From Paramecium pentaurelia (lineage: Eukaryota; Ciliophora; Oligohymenophorea; Peniculida; Parameciidae): a stretch of DNA of 64,000 bases. Of this stretch, positions 35,385 through 48,300 are shown in pieces; positions within the stretch are counted from its first letter, which is position 1; every line of letters begins with the position of its first letter. The notes beneath the pieces are model-generated. The model saw nothing but the letters and a program-made list of their open reading frames with translations, made no database searches and was not told where the DNA came from. The DNA lies in assembly GCA_905183005.1 (NCBI GenBank), contig CAJJDO010000002.1:61911-125910 (forward strand). Direction: 5' to 3'. The translations under genes and the position numbers were made by a program.

Positions 35385-37144
35385 TCAATTCTAACATCTA
35401 TCCTCCTACAAATGATTCACATAAACTTATTATTTATTATTAATCTAATACATAAAGCAGAGATCTCTAATTCTCATTTCTGAGTACTTTATAGATCCTT
35501 ATAATATATTAGATAATTCAGCAATGACTCCATTGTGATTGATAGTCATTTTAGCTATGTAGGGTATAAAAGTCTTCCTGGTTTCTGGTAATTATGTATC
35601 AGCTGATAATTAAGTCATCATAACATGTGTATGGAATCTTGCATAGACATCAAGTTTCTGAAGAGGATCATTTTTATCATTAGATTTGAGAGCTCTTAAG
35701 AAATCCAAACATAAAACATTTGTTGTACCTTCCCAAATTGTAAGTACTTAAGCATCTCTTAACATTAAAGGGATATAACTATTTTCCATGTATCCTAAAG
35801 CACCTAAGGCTTCAATACCCTCACTCATCCAATACATACAGATTTTTGCAGTATATAATTTTAACAATGGAGTTAATATTCTAAACATTTCCTCATCATC
35901 TTTTGAAGCAACATTATTTTATATTTTAGAGAATAATTATGCCACTTTGAAATAGAATAAACTACATGCTCTGACATTCAGATTGAATTTAGTAAGCATT
36001 GCTTAATGAGCAGGTTTTTCTATTAAAACTTATCCAAAAGCTTTTCTTTTCAAAGAATAATTAACTACTATTGAATATAATCTATTCATAGATCCAATAG
36101 CTGAAGATGCATTATACAATCTAGTTACATTTAACATATGACTTATTCCTTTTACACCTTTGCCTTCTTCACTAATTAAAAATGCTTCACTTCCTTAAAG
36201 CAATAATTCTGCTGTTGGTAATTATCTAGTACCCATTTTATCTTTCATTGTCATAATTCTTATATTATTCAAAGAACCATCATCCTTTTTCACTCTCATT
36301 ATAAATAATGATAATGGATATTTTCTGAAATCTTCTATATTTTTTTCTGGTACTATTCTTGCCAAAGCCAATCTAATTATTTAGATTATACAAATACGTC
36401 ATTTCACTATCAGTTGCTGATGAAAACCATTTATATCCATATAATTTGTATTTATTACCTCCTTAATGTATAGCAATTGTAGTAGTTGAATTAGTGACAT
36501 CTGATCCACCATCTTTCTCAGTCATCCATTGTCCAGAAGTCCAAAATTTAGATGGATCTCTTGATGTTAAATTTTCAAATCCTTATCGTACTAATTTAAG
36601 AGTTTCTTAACATTAAGTGGTTGGATTGATTAACCATTATTTAAGTAAGTATGCTGCACCATCTGTCATAGCTAAAGGACACCCCTATTAATTTAAGAAT
36701 CAATTAATATCTTACAAATAATCCAGACACTGGTTAGTACAATTACAATCTCAATAATTATATTAGTCTATTCCAAATACCATATTTATTTTCATATGCC
36801 ATTGCTACTATTCCACACTATTTAGATCATATTATTACTTTTGCAGCATATTCTTTTTCCTTTTTCCAACCTTCACCTAATACTAATTTATCAACTACAT
36901 TCCCATACACATCCTATTTAATTAATTTAGGTGGATTCAACTCTGCATCCACACTAAATTCATAAAGTACTTCATTGCACAATTTTCCAAAATCTTTAAA
37001 TTCTTCATCAATCTCTTTGAATTGATCCTTATTATAAAGTACATTCTATAGTTAAGTTCTGAGGATTCCTGCAACTAACCAAGGATTAGATGCTTCTAAT
37101 TTTGGTTGAGTCATTGATTACACTAACTCTAAATGCTTTTACAT
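35385..37144 (-). CDS. Acyl-CoA dehydrogenase, AidB/ACAD11-like
   Basis: FAD-dependent acyl-CoA dehydrogenase family protein, 560 residues, four exons (introns of 21, 31 and 25 nt; the first is 36818-36838). Order of landmarks: N-terminal AidB-type helical domain (NKYGIWNRLIQL, YQPVSGLFGCPLAMTDGAAYL), SGQWMTEKDGGSDVTNS of the FAD/substrate loop, KLYGYKWFSSATDSEM, MGTRQLPTAELLLQGSEAFLI, HMLNVTRLYNASSAIGSMNRL, FGQVLIEKPAHQAMLTKF, EALGALGYMENSYIPLMLRDAQVLTIWEGTTNVL. The residue in the usual catalytic Glu position is in IWEGTTN. If the start at 37144 is used, only 11 bp separate it from the divergent neighbour; an alternative Met is at 37114. Confidence 0.92.
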
Positions 37145-37155
37145 ATTAATTTTAT
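37145..37155. promoter_or_regulatory. Eleven-base divergent intergenic region
   Basis: Only 11 bp separate the first ATG of the acyl-CoA dehydrogenase model (minus) from the ATG of the hypothetical gene (plus). Either both promoters lie inside the opposite coding regions, or the dehydrogenase starts at the internal Met at 37114, giving 41 bp. Confidence 0.6.
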
Positions 37156-38574
37156 ATGAAATAAGCTATTTTAGATTTTATCAATTAAGGTATACTTATA
37201 ACAAAGCCAATCGATACATTCTATACATAACAATTTGAAACTTTTACAAATGAATGCTACAATTGTCTTATTGCATTTTACAAAAAATAGTAAAGCAATG
37301 ATAAACTTAAGAGTGCTTATATAGCTCTTATGAATATTGTACAAAATCCTAAAGTTGAAAATCTAAATCTTTTAATATTTTGTGCCACCTATATAGCCTA
37401 AAAGAGTTTTTATTACCAATAAAATCTAAATGAATTACATACAAAGAATAATGAAAGGATTCATTTAGATTGTTACCACATTATAACCTTCACACTAAAT
37501 GGAGTAATAGTATCTGATCAGTATATTGAATCTAACCTCAAAAAATACTTTACAGATAAATTCTTAGATTATACAAAAAAAACAGCTCCACCACCATAAT
37601 ATGTTAAACCCACTAAATTTTTTGGTCGTCCTGTTGAATTCACTAAATTAGAAAGTGATGAAGGATCAGAATTTGCTTAAACTCTATCAGGTATATTTAA
37701 ACCACCAAATAAACATAAGAAACTTTAAATTGTTGAAGAAGAAACATAATATTAAGTTAGACAATAATTTAAATCACCTCCTTTAAGAAGAATGAAAATT
37801 GATATTAATTCAATTTCACCTTCTCTTGCCTCTGCCTTACATAGAACTAGTTTAGGATTCGAAAAACCTAAAATTATTAATCATCCCATCATGAAATCCT
37901 AATTAGGCGATATTAATTTTATGTAAAGACTCAAAGATCTTGAGTCGGATGGTGAACAAAAATTAGATAACAAAATCTAAAGATCTCATAGACATAACAT
38001 AATTGAATAACATAATCTTACATATCCTCCAAAAGAATATTTTTAAAAAAATGTCAAAGTCGATGCATTATTTAAGAATTTTCTAGAACTCAAATATGTC
38101 TTAGATCAAAGAAAAGAAACCATGAGTTCCATTAAAGACATAAATGATTATTAACCTAGAATACCCTTTGTTCCTACTTATACTCCATATTTATAAATAG
38201 AAAGTTCTTAACCTAAAAAATAGTAATTCATACAAAAAAGCAGTTTCGAAATATTCCCACCAACTAATGAAATAGACAAAGCTAATATTAGTAAATTTGA
38301 TATTCATGCTTCTACTACTAAATCAACTATTAACAATTAAGCAAATACAACATTCTTCTTTAAAACAAACAATAATAAACCATAATCCTTATCAAAAAAT
38401 TCAACTCAAAATTCATTCTTTCAATATGTAAATAAACAAAAAGAATACAAGTAATAATTTGATAGATTCCTCTCGAATGAATCATCCCCTGATAGAAATA
38501 TTAATTAAATCAATAGTCAACTATTGAAAAAATAAAATTTCTTAAAGAAAAGCTTGTAAAGATTAAAAAAATGA
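37156..38574 (+). CDS. Hypothetical protein with helical N-terminal domain
   Basis: Intronless, 472 residues. Residues about 1-150 appear to form a compact helical domain (ILDFINQG, TFTNECYNCLIAFYKK, LNLLIFCATYIAQKSFYY, HLDCYHIITFTLNGVIVSDQ). The rest is polar and disordered, rich in Ser, Asn, Lys and Pro with several SP sites, a possible destruction-box-like RLKDLESD and repeated phenylalanine motifs near the C-terminus (SSFEIFPP, NTTFFFKTNN, NSFFQYVN). Family not recognised; a scaffold or nuclear regulator is possible. It shares an extremely short divergent promoter region with the acyl-CoA dehydrogenase gene. Confidence 0.75.
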
Positions 38575-38740
38575 GAAATATTTTTGAGTAATTTTTTATA
38601 ATTTTAAACTTAATGTTTATATATTATATAATAATTTTTTAGAAACATATTCTTTATCTCTCTGTTTTATTAATAAATAAGATAAGAAACAAATGGAATG
38701 AATGAATGAATTAAGATAAATTCTTATATGAATATTCCCA

Positions 38741-39880
38741 TCAATGTCTATTAAGGGATGTTTATGAAGCTAATGATCTAACTTAATCTTTGAAGAGTTG
38801 GATAACGACATCAATGATAGCATTTTCCTCTAAAAATATGTAAAATTGCCATATTTACCTTATCTTCTAGCAGTTTCTGAAGCATAGAATTCTCTCTTTT
38901 CTTCCAAATCAGCAGTGGCACCAGCAACAGCGTTTAATGAATCTTTCCATAATTTAAGGGCTTTAGCTTATTGGGCTAAAACAGCTGGGAGTTACTATAA
39001 AAATAAAGGCAAATTAATACGGTTTCTAATTTTTCAACAAGACCTGTTCTTCTTTCATGTTCTGAGTTCAACCATGCGACTTCAGCATTTGTATCTGAAA
39101 CGTATTTGGCAAGAGCAAAGGCAGCGTGGATTTCTTATTCTTAAAGTGTGGCAAGTGTTGATTCTAATTCTACTTATAAATCTTATAAGATGTTAAGGAC
39201 TTATTCTCCAGTTGTTCCTTCTCTTTTAACTTCAGCAAGTGATTAGAATTTCTAGAGGGCATCTTATTAGAAGAGGTGACTGTAGGCAGATAATTTGTCA
39301 GCGATTGTTTAGGCTTTTTCAACGAGTTCGACTCCAGCATTATTTGTAAGATATCCAGCAACATCTTATTGTAAAAGTTAAACAATTGCTACGGCATCAG
39401 CATGATCAGCAAGGGATCTGACGAAAAGTCCATTGGCCCAACATCTTTAATCTTAGAGTTATGCATTTCTTCTTTCAATTTCAGCAAGTCTGGCTTCAGC
39501 CCAGGACAACCATTAATATCCATCCTTTGAGAAATTATTAAATAATCATACCCTAATTTAGGCTTCAACATCACCTCTAACTGCACCAAGGGATTCCCAT
39601 TATTATTTATTGAGGGAAGCGACATTTGTCAAGTCACCAATAACTTATGAAAAGATTTCTATAAAGATATAATAAAATAAAGCTTACCCTCATCAGTATT
39701 ATTCTTTTTGTCTGCAGCAGCTTAGACATTAACATTCTCTGTCTTGAGATCTCTCAAGAGATTGTATACTGATTCAACAGCATCATTTCCTCTTGTACCA
39801 GTTTGGAGGAGGACAGCAAATTTGTTTGTATCTGCGGCAAATACAGCAGCCACTAAGCAAATTGTGATGAGTGCTCTCAT
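38741..39880 (-). CDS. Trichocyst matrix protein precursor
   Basis: Second trichocyst cargo gene of the window: 342 residues, five exons (introns of 29, 27, 26 and 29 nt). A signal peptide (MRALITICLVAAVFAAD) precedes the secreted part. Two coiled-coil halves follow, with Ala/Glu/Gln/Leu heptads such as LSWAEARLAEIERRNAQLQD and VLNILQDLQVELESTLATLQ; WLNSEHERRTGLVEKLE in the second half is close to a segment in the gene at 58817 (YARRTDVHNREVNRL). It ends SQTSLNRH. Codon use is GC-richer than neighbours, consistent with high expression. The 27-nt intron is a multiple of three with TGA as its second codon. Confidence 0.93.
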
Positions 39881-41238
39881 TTTTTTTTTATTTTAATTAT
39901 CTAAAAAACGGGTTCATAATTTGGTTTAATAATTAATCATTTAATACTCAAAAATATTGCAATAAATAATCATCAAATTAATGTAAAAACACACCTAAAA
40001 ATTGATCAAATAAATCCATTCTTTATTATACTATTTAATGTCTAAGACAATACATTATTTATTTATAGATTTAATAAATAATTTCATATATAATATAGAC
40101 TATATAATGTTTTTATTCTAAAATAAATATTAAATATTTTACATTTAATTTAATTAAGCAGAATGTCAAATATTCAAAAATTTATACATTTTAAATTATA
40201 TTATTGATATTCACATTTCAAAATAATACAATTAAATGTTTTTTTTGATAATCTTAAAACTAATTATATATTACTTCTAATTAATATCAATTAAATATCA
40301 ATAATCATAGTTTAAAAATATTGATTTTAAGAATAATATAAATCTGAGTAAATCAATTATTTTATTAATATCCTCAAATTTAATAAAATGTATAATAGTG
40401 TATTAAAATCATAAGGATTTTATTCCATTTCTAATCGAGAATGTCTGAAAGTGTATAAATTATATTATTTTAATATTTATATTTATATTAATATTAATGT
40501 ATTGACAACAATTCCTGAAATATTAAAGATTAATATTCATTTACTCTAGAAAAAAGGCGTTATTAATAATTGATAAGAACTTAAATATAAATCTTTTATA
40601 TTGATCTAAGTTGTGTTTGATATTATTGAACTTGTAAATTATCTTAAGTTGAACCCTATAAATTTATTTTTCTATCAACTGAAGGAAATTAGATAATGAT
40701 TGAAAATAGACTATTAATGATTGGATCAACTATTTGATAGTCTTTTTCTTCAAACTAAATTATACTAACACAAATTAAATAGAAGATAGTTGATATTATA
40801 AGACAAAAATAAATGAATTTATTATATAGGTTTATGAGATAAAATTTATAAATTCTTTAATTGTAAATTAGTACTATACATCTCAATTAATACTACTCAT
40901 ATTAAGATGATATAATTAGTTAATTAAATTGAAAGAGAAAATCATTTATTCAAAAAATATGAATTTTATTATAGTCTATTAAGAGAAAGACTATAATTAA
41001 GTTCAAAATATAGTATAAATGTATAAGATTAATTAATTTAATTTCTTATGGGGTATATATAGAGAAAATAGTTTATTTTAGATGAATATAAATTGATACT
41101 TTATTTAAAATAAGAAAGATAGAATATAAATATAATATAAGAGAATATGAATTCTTGAACATTAATCATGTTTTGTTATGTTAAATTTGATTATATTTAA
41201 TCTATTTATTAATTTATTTTTTATATTTATTAAGTCTG
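39881..41238. other. Long AT-rich stretch without a supported gene
   Basis: About 1.36 kb between a trichocyst gene and the Ca2+ channel start. Stops occur in all frames at random density, and I see no motif, intron pattern, RNA or repeat. Part (from 41002) is included in the duplication. It may simply be a long regulatory region for two divergently transcribed genes. Confidence 0.55.
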
Positions 41239-42066
41239 ATGAAACAAGAAGATCTTAATTATTTGACTTATGGATCTGTGATTTCAATTTCTCATGTTTA
41301 AGATGACCACTCATTTATTACAGCGGATGGTTTTGTGAAGCGTTCTGTTTGTTTAAAGAACTTTGTATTTTAAAAGTATTTATCTTAAGCATCATATCGA
41401 TGTAGTGGCTGCAAAAAATTTGGGTAAAATGAAAAGCAGGCCTTATTTTAACACACTATTTTAAATATTCCCAAAATTCACTAACAATACGAAATAGGAA
41501 ATTTTGAAAGAATTGTAGGGTGAAGAATAAGAAGAAGAGACTTAACCTGCAATTCAAAATATTTTAGATGGGATTTAAAAATAGTAGAAAGTAGATGAGA
41601 AAACAATGATGTCTAAAGAATAGATATAATCTTTTTCATAAAAATTGTTATAGGAATTCAAATACAATTTAGACACTTTCGAAAAAGTATATTGGTCATA
41701 ATTATTGTTAGTGCAAATCTCATAAGGTTTCGTATAAATCTCATATTTAATTGTTGCATTTAGCATCTTCAAAATTTTTAGCATGTCATTAAAAGGAAGC
41801 AAGAGTGGAGAGTTCAAATTATAAAATAACTCTTGATGAATTACCAAGTGATGCATCTTTATTTAAAATATTACCAGCTTATAAATATTAAAAGGAAGGA
41901 GAGTAAGTAATTTATGCAAGTGATATAGTGTATATAGTGAGAGCAACTTCATTAATGAATAAATTAACATTTTTACATGCATCTTAAGAAATGGGTAATT
42001 ATGGAAAAACTAAAAAGAAATAGAAAAGTGATGAAGATTTATAAGTATATAGAAATGAAAAAGATA
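41002..42066. repeat. Left copy of an exact 1,065-bp tandem duplication
   Basis: Bases 41002-42066 recur at 42068-43132 (offset 1066) with no difference I can see, separated by one N at 42067. As at 1248, this looks like unmerged overlapping contig ends instead of a biological duplication. Confidence 0.9.
41239..42066 (+). CDS. Truncated duplicate of the calcium-channel 5' end
   Basis: Carries the same start codon, two introns (41365-41389, 41687-41711) and first 259 or so codons as the channel gene at 42305, then breaks at the N. It is probably an assembly artefact, but because the copy includes a start codon and both introns it would mislead automatic annotation into calling a separate gene. 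Confidence 0.6.
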
Positions 42067-42067
42067 N
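42067..42067. other. Single N at a scaffold junction
   Basis: One ambiguous base at the join of two identical 1,065-bp segments, inside the coding region of the left copy of the channel gene. Confidence 0.85.
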
Positions 42068-42304
42068 TTCAAAATATAGTATAAATGTATAAGATTAATT
42101 AATTTAATTTCTTATGGGGTATATATAGAGAAAATAGTTTATTTTAGATGAATATAAATTGATACTTTATTTAAAATAAGAAAGATAGAATATAAATATA
42201 ATATAAGAGAATATGAATTCTTGAACATTAATCATGTTTTGTTATGTTAAATTTGATTATATTTAATCTATTTATTAATTTATTTTTTATATTTATTAAG
42301 TCTG

Positions 42305-45300
42305 ATGAAACAAGAAGATCTTAATTATTTGACTTATGGATCTGTGATTTCAATTTCTCATGTTTAAGATGACCACTCATTTATTACAGCGGATGGTTTT
42401 GTGAAGCGTTCTGTTTGTTTAAAGAACTTTGTATTTTAAAAGTATTTATCTTAAGCATCATATCGATGTAGTGGCTGCAAAAAATTTGGGTAAAATGAAA
42501 AGCAGGCCTTATTTTAACACACTATTTTAAATATTCCCAAAATTCACTAACAATACGAAATAGGAAATTTTGAAAGAATTGTAGGGTGAAGAATAAGAAG
42601 AAGAGACTTAACCTGCAATTCAAAATATTTTAGATGGGATTTAAAAATAGTAGAAAGTAGATGAGAAAACAATGATGTCTAAAGAATAGATATAATCTTT
42701 TTCATAAAAATTGTTATAGGAATTCAAATACAATTTAGACACTTTCGAAAAAGTATATTGGTCATAATTATTGTTAGTGCAAATCTCATAAGGTTTCGTA
42801 TAAATCTCATATTTAATTGTTGCATTTAGCATCTTCAAAATTTTTAGCATGTCATTAAAAGGAAGCAAGAGTGGAGAGTTCAAATTATAAAATAACTCTT
42901 GATGAATTACCAAGTGATGCATCTTTATTTAAAATATTACCAGCTTATAAATATTAAAAGGAAGGAGAGTAAGTAATTTATGCAAGTGATATAGTGTATA
43001 TAGTGAGAGCAACTTCATTAATGAATAAATTAACATTTTTACATGCATCTTAAGAAATGGGTAATTATGGAAAAACTAAAAAGAAATAGAAAAGTGATGA
43101 AGATTTATAAGTATATAGAAATGAAAAAGATATAATAAAAAGAGAAGTGAATGCTTCATTAGATGAAGAGAATTAAACATAATGGAGGATATCTGTATAT
43201 TCTGATTATGTACCAGAGACATCAGGTTGTTTAAAATGTGGTGATGTAATATGGTTACATCATAGTGAAACAAATACAACAATAGCAGCAACTAGAAAAG
43301 GGAAGCCAGTAGATTAGAAGAATTTTCATTCTTTTAATTTGGTTGAATGGTTGGGAGTAGAAAATGTAGAATTAAATGTACTTAGTGGATCAACAAAGGA
43401 GAGTTATGATGAATATACTGGTGATACTCATTCAATGTGGATTATAGAGGCAGAAGATTATAAAGAAGGAGGAATAGTAATATTTGATAAGAAATATCGA
43501 TTCAAACATTTTGCATCTGGATTATATTTGGCAGGAACAATAGAAAGATTTTATTTGGAGAAATAAAGAACTGCATAGACATTATTTTATTTTAGTTAAT
43601 TGAAGAATATTTAATTGAGAGAGAAATCAGTAACAAGAGGGAATTATGCATATATATGTCATGAGAATTAAGTATAAGAGATTAATAATAATTATTGGGT
43701 GGATATTTAATGTGGTAAATCATAAAAGCATACACCAGTATTACATTAAGAATAACATAAAACAGATTAAAGTGTATTCAAATTATATGCTAGTAGTAGT
43801 AATGATGTATGGGAAATATCATTTGTATTAAGTTGTGTTAAGACATTAATGAATTATTTAGATGATGTTTCAAGATTAAAATGGGAGAATGATGGTAATG
43901 ATAAGGAAGTATTAAAAGATCATTTATTAAAAATATAAACAACTAAATAATGTATTGAAGATATTAATGATTTTTGTAATAATAGATTATATAATTCTAC
44001 TCCTGAATAAAAATATGGAACTATCAATTAATTTAGATAGAAATTATTAAAAGAATAATATTATATTGATTTATTAGTAAAGATTTTAGTTTAATAATTG
44101 AAACCTGAAGATTTAGTATTATGGAGTCGTAGATTTATGATTATTTAAATGTAAGATACATAATAATAATAAGAGAAAATGAGTAATACTGAATAATCTA
44201 ATAAAAAATAAGGTTTAAAGGATCATGAATTATTAGCTTATGTTGCTTTTAAAATTAATATGAATTAATCTATATATACTTTACTTATATCTATTTGTAA
44301 ATAAAATCAAGAGAATGAAAAATATACTTTTGATTTAATAGGACATTTTTTAGATCATTGTAGATATATTCCAGAAGCCATTAAATGTATGATATCTATT
44401 ATTGGTAATAATCAAGAATTGTTAAGTTAATTATCAGCTAATATGAAGATTGATTATAATCCAAAAGAATAAGATTTTTTTGAACCAGAAGAAGAAAAGA
44501 TGTAAGTTTAACATCATAAAGTTTAAAATAATTTTCTTATTTTCTTTTTAAATTTATTAGAAAATGATGATCAACCTCATAAAGCAGATTATCTAACTTT
44601 TTTAAGAGAAATGTGTGTTTATAATAATTAAGGGATTAATTAAAATTAAGAAGCTATATATAAATTATTAAAGAAACATAATCATAAAAAAATTGCATTA
44701 ATTAAAGATAAAGAAGATCCAGATAAAATTTCATTAAAAGATGGTAAATTAATTATACCTTTTAAATTATAAAATGATCCTAAAGAAATGTATTTTATTA
44801 ATGAATAATTATAATTCTATGCACATGTTTCTTTTGGTAGAAATTATTTATGGAAATAAGAATTAGAATAATATTTTAGTAAAGATTTCTTATTTTAAAA
44901 TATTTGGTAAGATGATGGTAATAAAACATATACAGTACTTTAAGCTGCATTATGTAAAATTGCAATGAGTCTTTATATTGATCATGATCCTTTAAATAGA
45001 GTATAATTACCTAAATATTGTAATTTATATAAAGGAATTGATTAAGTTGCAGAAAATTAACATATGGATTTATATAAACCATTAATAGAAGATTTATTTA
45101 GATATTTATAAGATGTTAGGAATCAGATTGTTCATGCTTTAGATTAAAAGGATAATGGGGAAAATAATAAAGATTATGATGTATTAGAAGGTAATGATGA
45201 AAAAAGTTTATTAATTAATGAATTATTATATAATTCATGTTAAATGATGTAATTAGTATTAGAATTAGATGTATTTACATTATTAGATAAAGAACCAAAT

Positions 45301-48300
45301 TATTATTATTAATAAATAATTGATATTGTAGTACATTTCTTTTTTTATGATTTTAAATAATTATAATTAATGAGAAGTGTGTATAAATAATAAAAAAATG
45401 AAATTAATTAAAGAAAATAAAGAAAAGATAATAATCCATTAAATTTAGGAGCTAATTTAATAAATATGGCTAATCCAATGAATTTGAATTTAAATAATAT
45501 TTTTGGATCTGATGAAGAATAAAAATCAGATACTGAAGATGAAGAATAAATAGATGATGGAATTGTTGATGATGTTTAAATGTATACTAATCCATTGATG
45601 AGAGGATTTATTAAATTAGAGAATGAATTATAAAGTACAATCTTAATAAGAGAGGAATCTGGATCAAATTAATTGGAAATTAAAATTAAATTAACTTTAT
45701 GTAATATTATGGACAGATTCTTAGATATGAGATAAAATTATTTAATGTTAAATGTACTATCTTTTTTTAAAAAATAAATTATAGAGAAAATGTAAGATGG
45801 ATTATAATAAACTAAATTAACTAAAGAAAAAGAAGAATTACTTGTAGGTATGTAAGATTCAGAAATTGATTTTCTTAAAATATAATAATTTGTATAAAGT
45901 AAAACTGATTTAAATTTATTGGGTTTACTTCCAAATATAGCTAAGACTGGTATAAAAGATATAGATGAAAAAGAAGAATAAAAAGATGCATTTGGTATTG
46001 GAGCTTTAAATTTTTTGAATAAATTGGCAGAAACTAAACTTGAATCTGAAGAATTTAAAATATTCACATAAAATATAATGCTCATTTATGATTTAGATTA
46101 ATATTTTTCACTTAATTTACCTTAAGAAGATATAACAAAAATATCAAATCCTATTGGAGTTGTATTACCATTTTTATTTACAAATTTTTCATAAATTCAT
46201 GAAGAAGAATTAGAAAAACGATGTTTAGCAATAATAATGAGATTATTTAATTAGAGAGAGGAATTATGTAATAATTTATTAAAATTATAATTGATTAGTG
46301 ATCCTATTAAAAGTAAATTATATGAATATTTGAGTGAACATGTTTATAGATTAAATTAATTAATAGATAGATCAGAAGTATGGTTAACAGATTTCATGAA
46401 GAATTCAAAATATGAAGATTTAGATGAAACACTTGAAATTATAGATAATTTTAGATAAGGATTTTTTAAAGATACTCAAATAGGTGCTAGAATTATGTCA
46501 TCTACTTAAGAAATTGATCCTGAAAAGTAGAATTTAATGAATGCATTAAAAATCTATGAGCCTATTTTAAATTTAATAAGAGATCAATTATAATCTTTAG
46601 ATTTTCATTTAGAAAATAATAAAAATATTCAAAAAAAATAAAGATTAGCATAATTATTTATTTATGCATTTTAATTTTTAACTTATTTTTGTAGAAATAA
46701 TCATGAAAATTAAATTTTACTATCTTAAAATCTATCAAGTTTTGAATTTATTCATATTGAAGTAGGTTAAATTCCATTGATATGTGAAATCTATAAAGAT
46801 AATTAAAAAATGTTATCATCTATAAATAAAAATGATAAAGTTTTTCATAAATTTGTAGAAGCAATATATTAAAATGGAAGGAAAGCTTAATATTTGGATT
46901 TCTTTTTAACAATAATAAAATAAGGAAACAAATATCTTTTTGATAATCAATTATTAGTTTTAAATACATTTTTAGAGAAAGAAGAATTATTATATACAGA
47001 AAGAAATGAATTTATATTTGATGGAGAAATCTAATTACATTAATCTGATTTCTTAAATGATTTAGCTCATCCTCCTCCAATAAATTAACCATTTAGATAT
47101 CATACTAAATTATTAGATTTGTTATTATAATGTGCATATATATAAGTGATAGAAGGAGATTAAAAAGACAATTTTACAATTAATGTTGCAAAATTAAAAA
47201 AGAAATTTAGTTTATAATATTTGATCTCTTTAATATGTAAATAAGATTCACTTACATCAAAAAATCCATCTATATAAGATTAAGGATATGGTTTAATTAA
47301 AAAATAATTATGGATATTTTTAATGAATGTTCATATTACAAGTGAAAAGAGTCATAATGTAGCTAAAGATATTTAGAATGATATAATGAGAATAACAGAT
47401 TTTGAAATAAAAAGATTAGAATAATTATCAATTGATCTATCTTACACTAAATATTTTGATTTTTTAACAGATGCAGTATTACCATTATTTACAACTTATT
47501 TAAATCGTAAAAATTTAACAACTAGATTGGAAGAAGATGATGAAGCTCATGATTAAGAATAAAAAGATATATCATAATTACTTTCATTTGCTAAATTATT
47601 ATCATAGGCAATGATATAATTAGGAAAGTACATTACTAGAAAGAGACATGTTCAAAGTTTAACTGGATTTTTTTCATTTTTTTAAACAACAGAAATGGGT
47701 AGATGTTGTATTTCATTATAAAATTAATAATAAAAATGGGAAGATCTAGGTGAATATCATAATCTTAGATCAGTTATGTCTAATATAGATGCTGGTGCTA
47801 ATGATAATTTTTAAACTGAATAATTAGAACCAATTATAAATTTAAATTAAAATGCCATTTAATAAAGTCATGGAGATAATCCTGTACCAAAAACTATATT
47901 TTAAAATAATAATAATTATGTTAAATCTGAAGGTGCTGGAGTAATGTAATTTTGGTAAAAATCTAATAAGAAATAAAAAGATGAATAACCAATAATTGAA
48001 ATGGAATTTAAAACTGAAGATGTAGAAAAGATTGCATTAGCATGGGAAGAATTTATTAGTCATTTATGTTTGGCAGATAAAACTAAGATATAAATTTAAG
48101 CTGAAATATAAAAATTATCAGAAGCTATTCTTATATTTGAGTAATATTTTGGAGGATCAAATGATAATAAGAATGAAAAGAATGATAAGGTTTTAAAAGT
48201 TGAAAGAACTATATTAATAAAGAAATTTATTAATTTTTTGAGTTATGCATTAAATAATAATTAGAATAACAAAACTATTATTACATTATTAAGTGTATTA

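Noticed and set aside
35249..35443. 64-residue plus frame downstream of UNC119
   Set aside because: It overlaps the 3' end of the acyl-CoA dehydrogenase on the other strand and shows no motif.
37156..37220. Possible intron starting GTATAC near 37191 in the hypothetical gene
   Set aside because: The candidate would be 17 nt, shorter than any intron known in this group, and the frame stays open without it.
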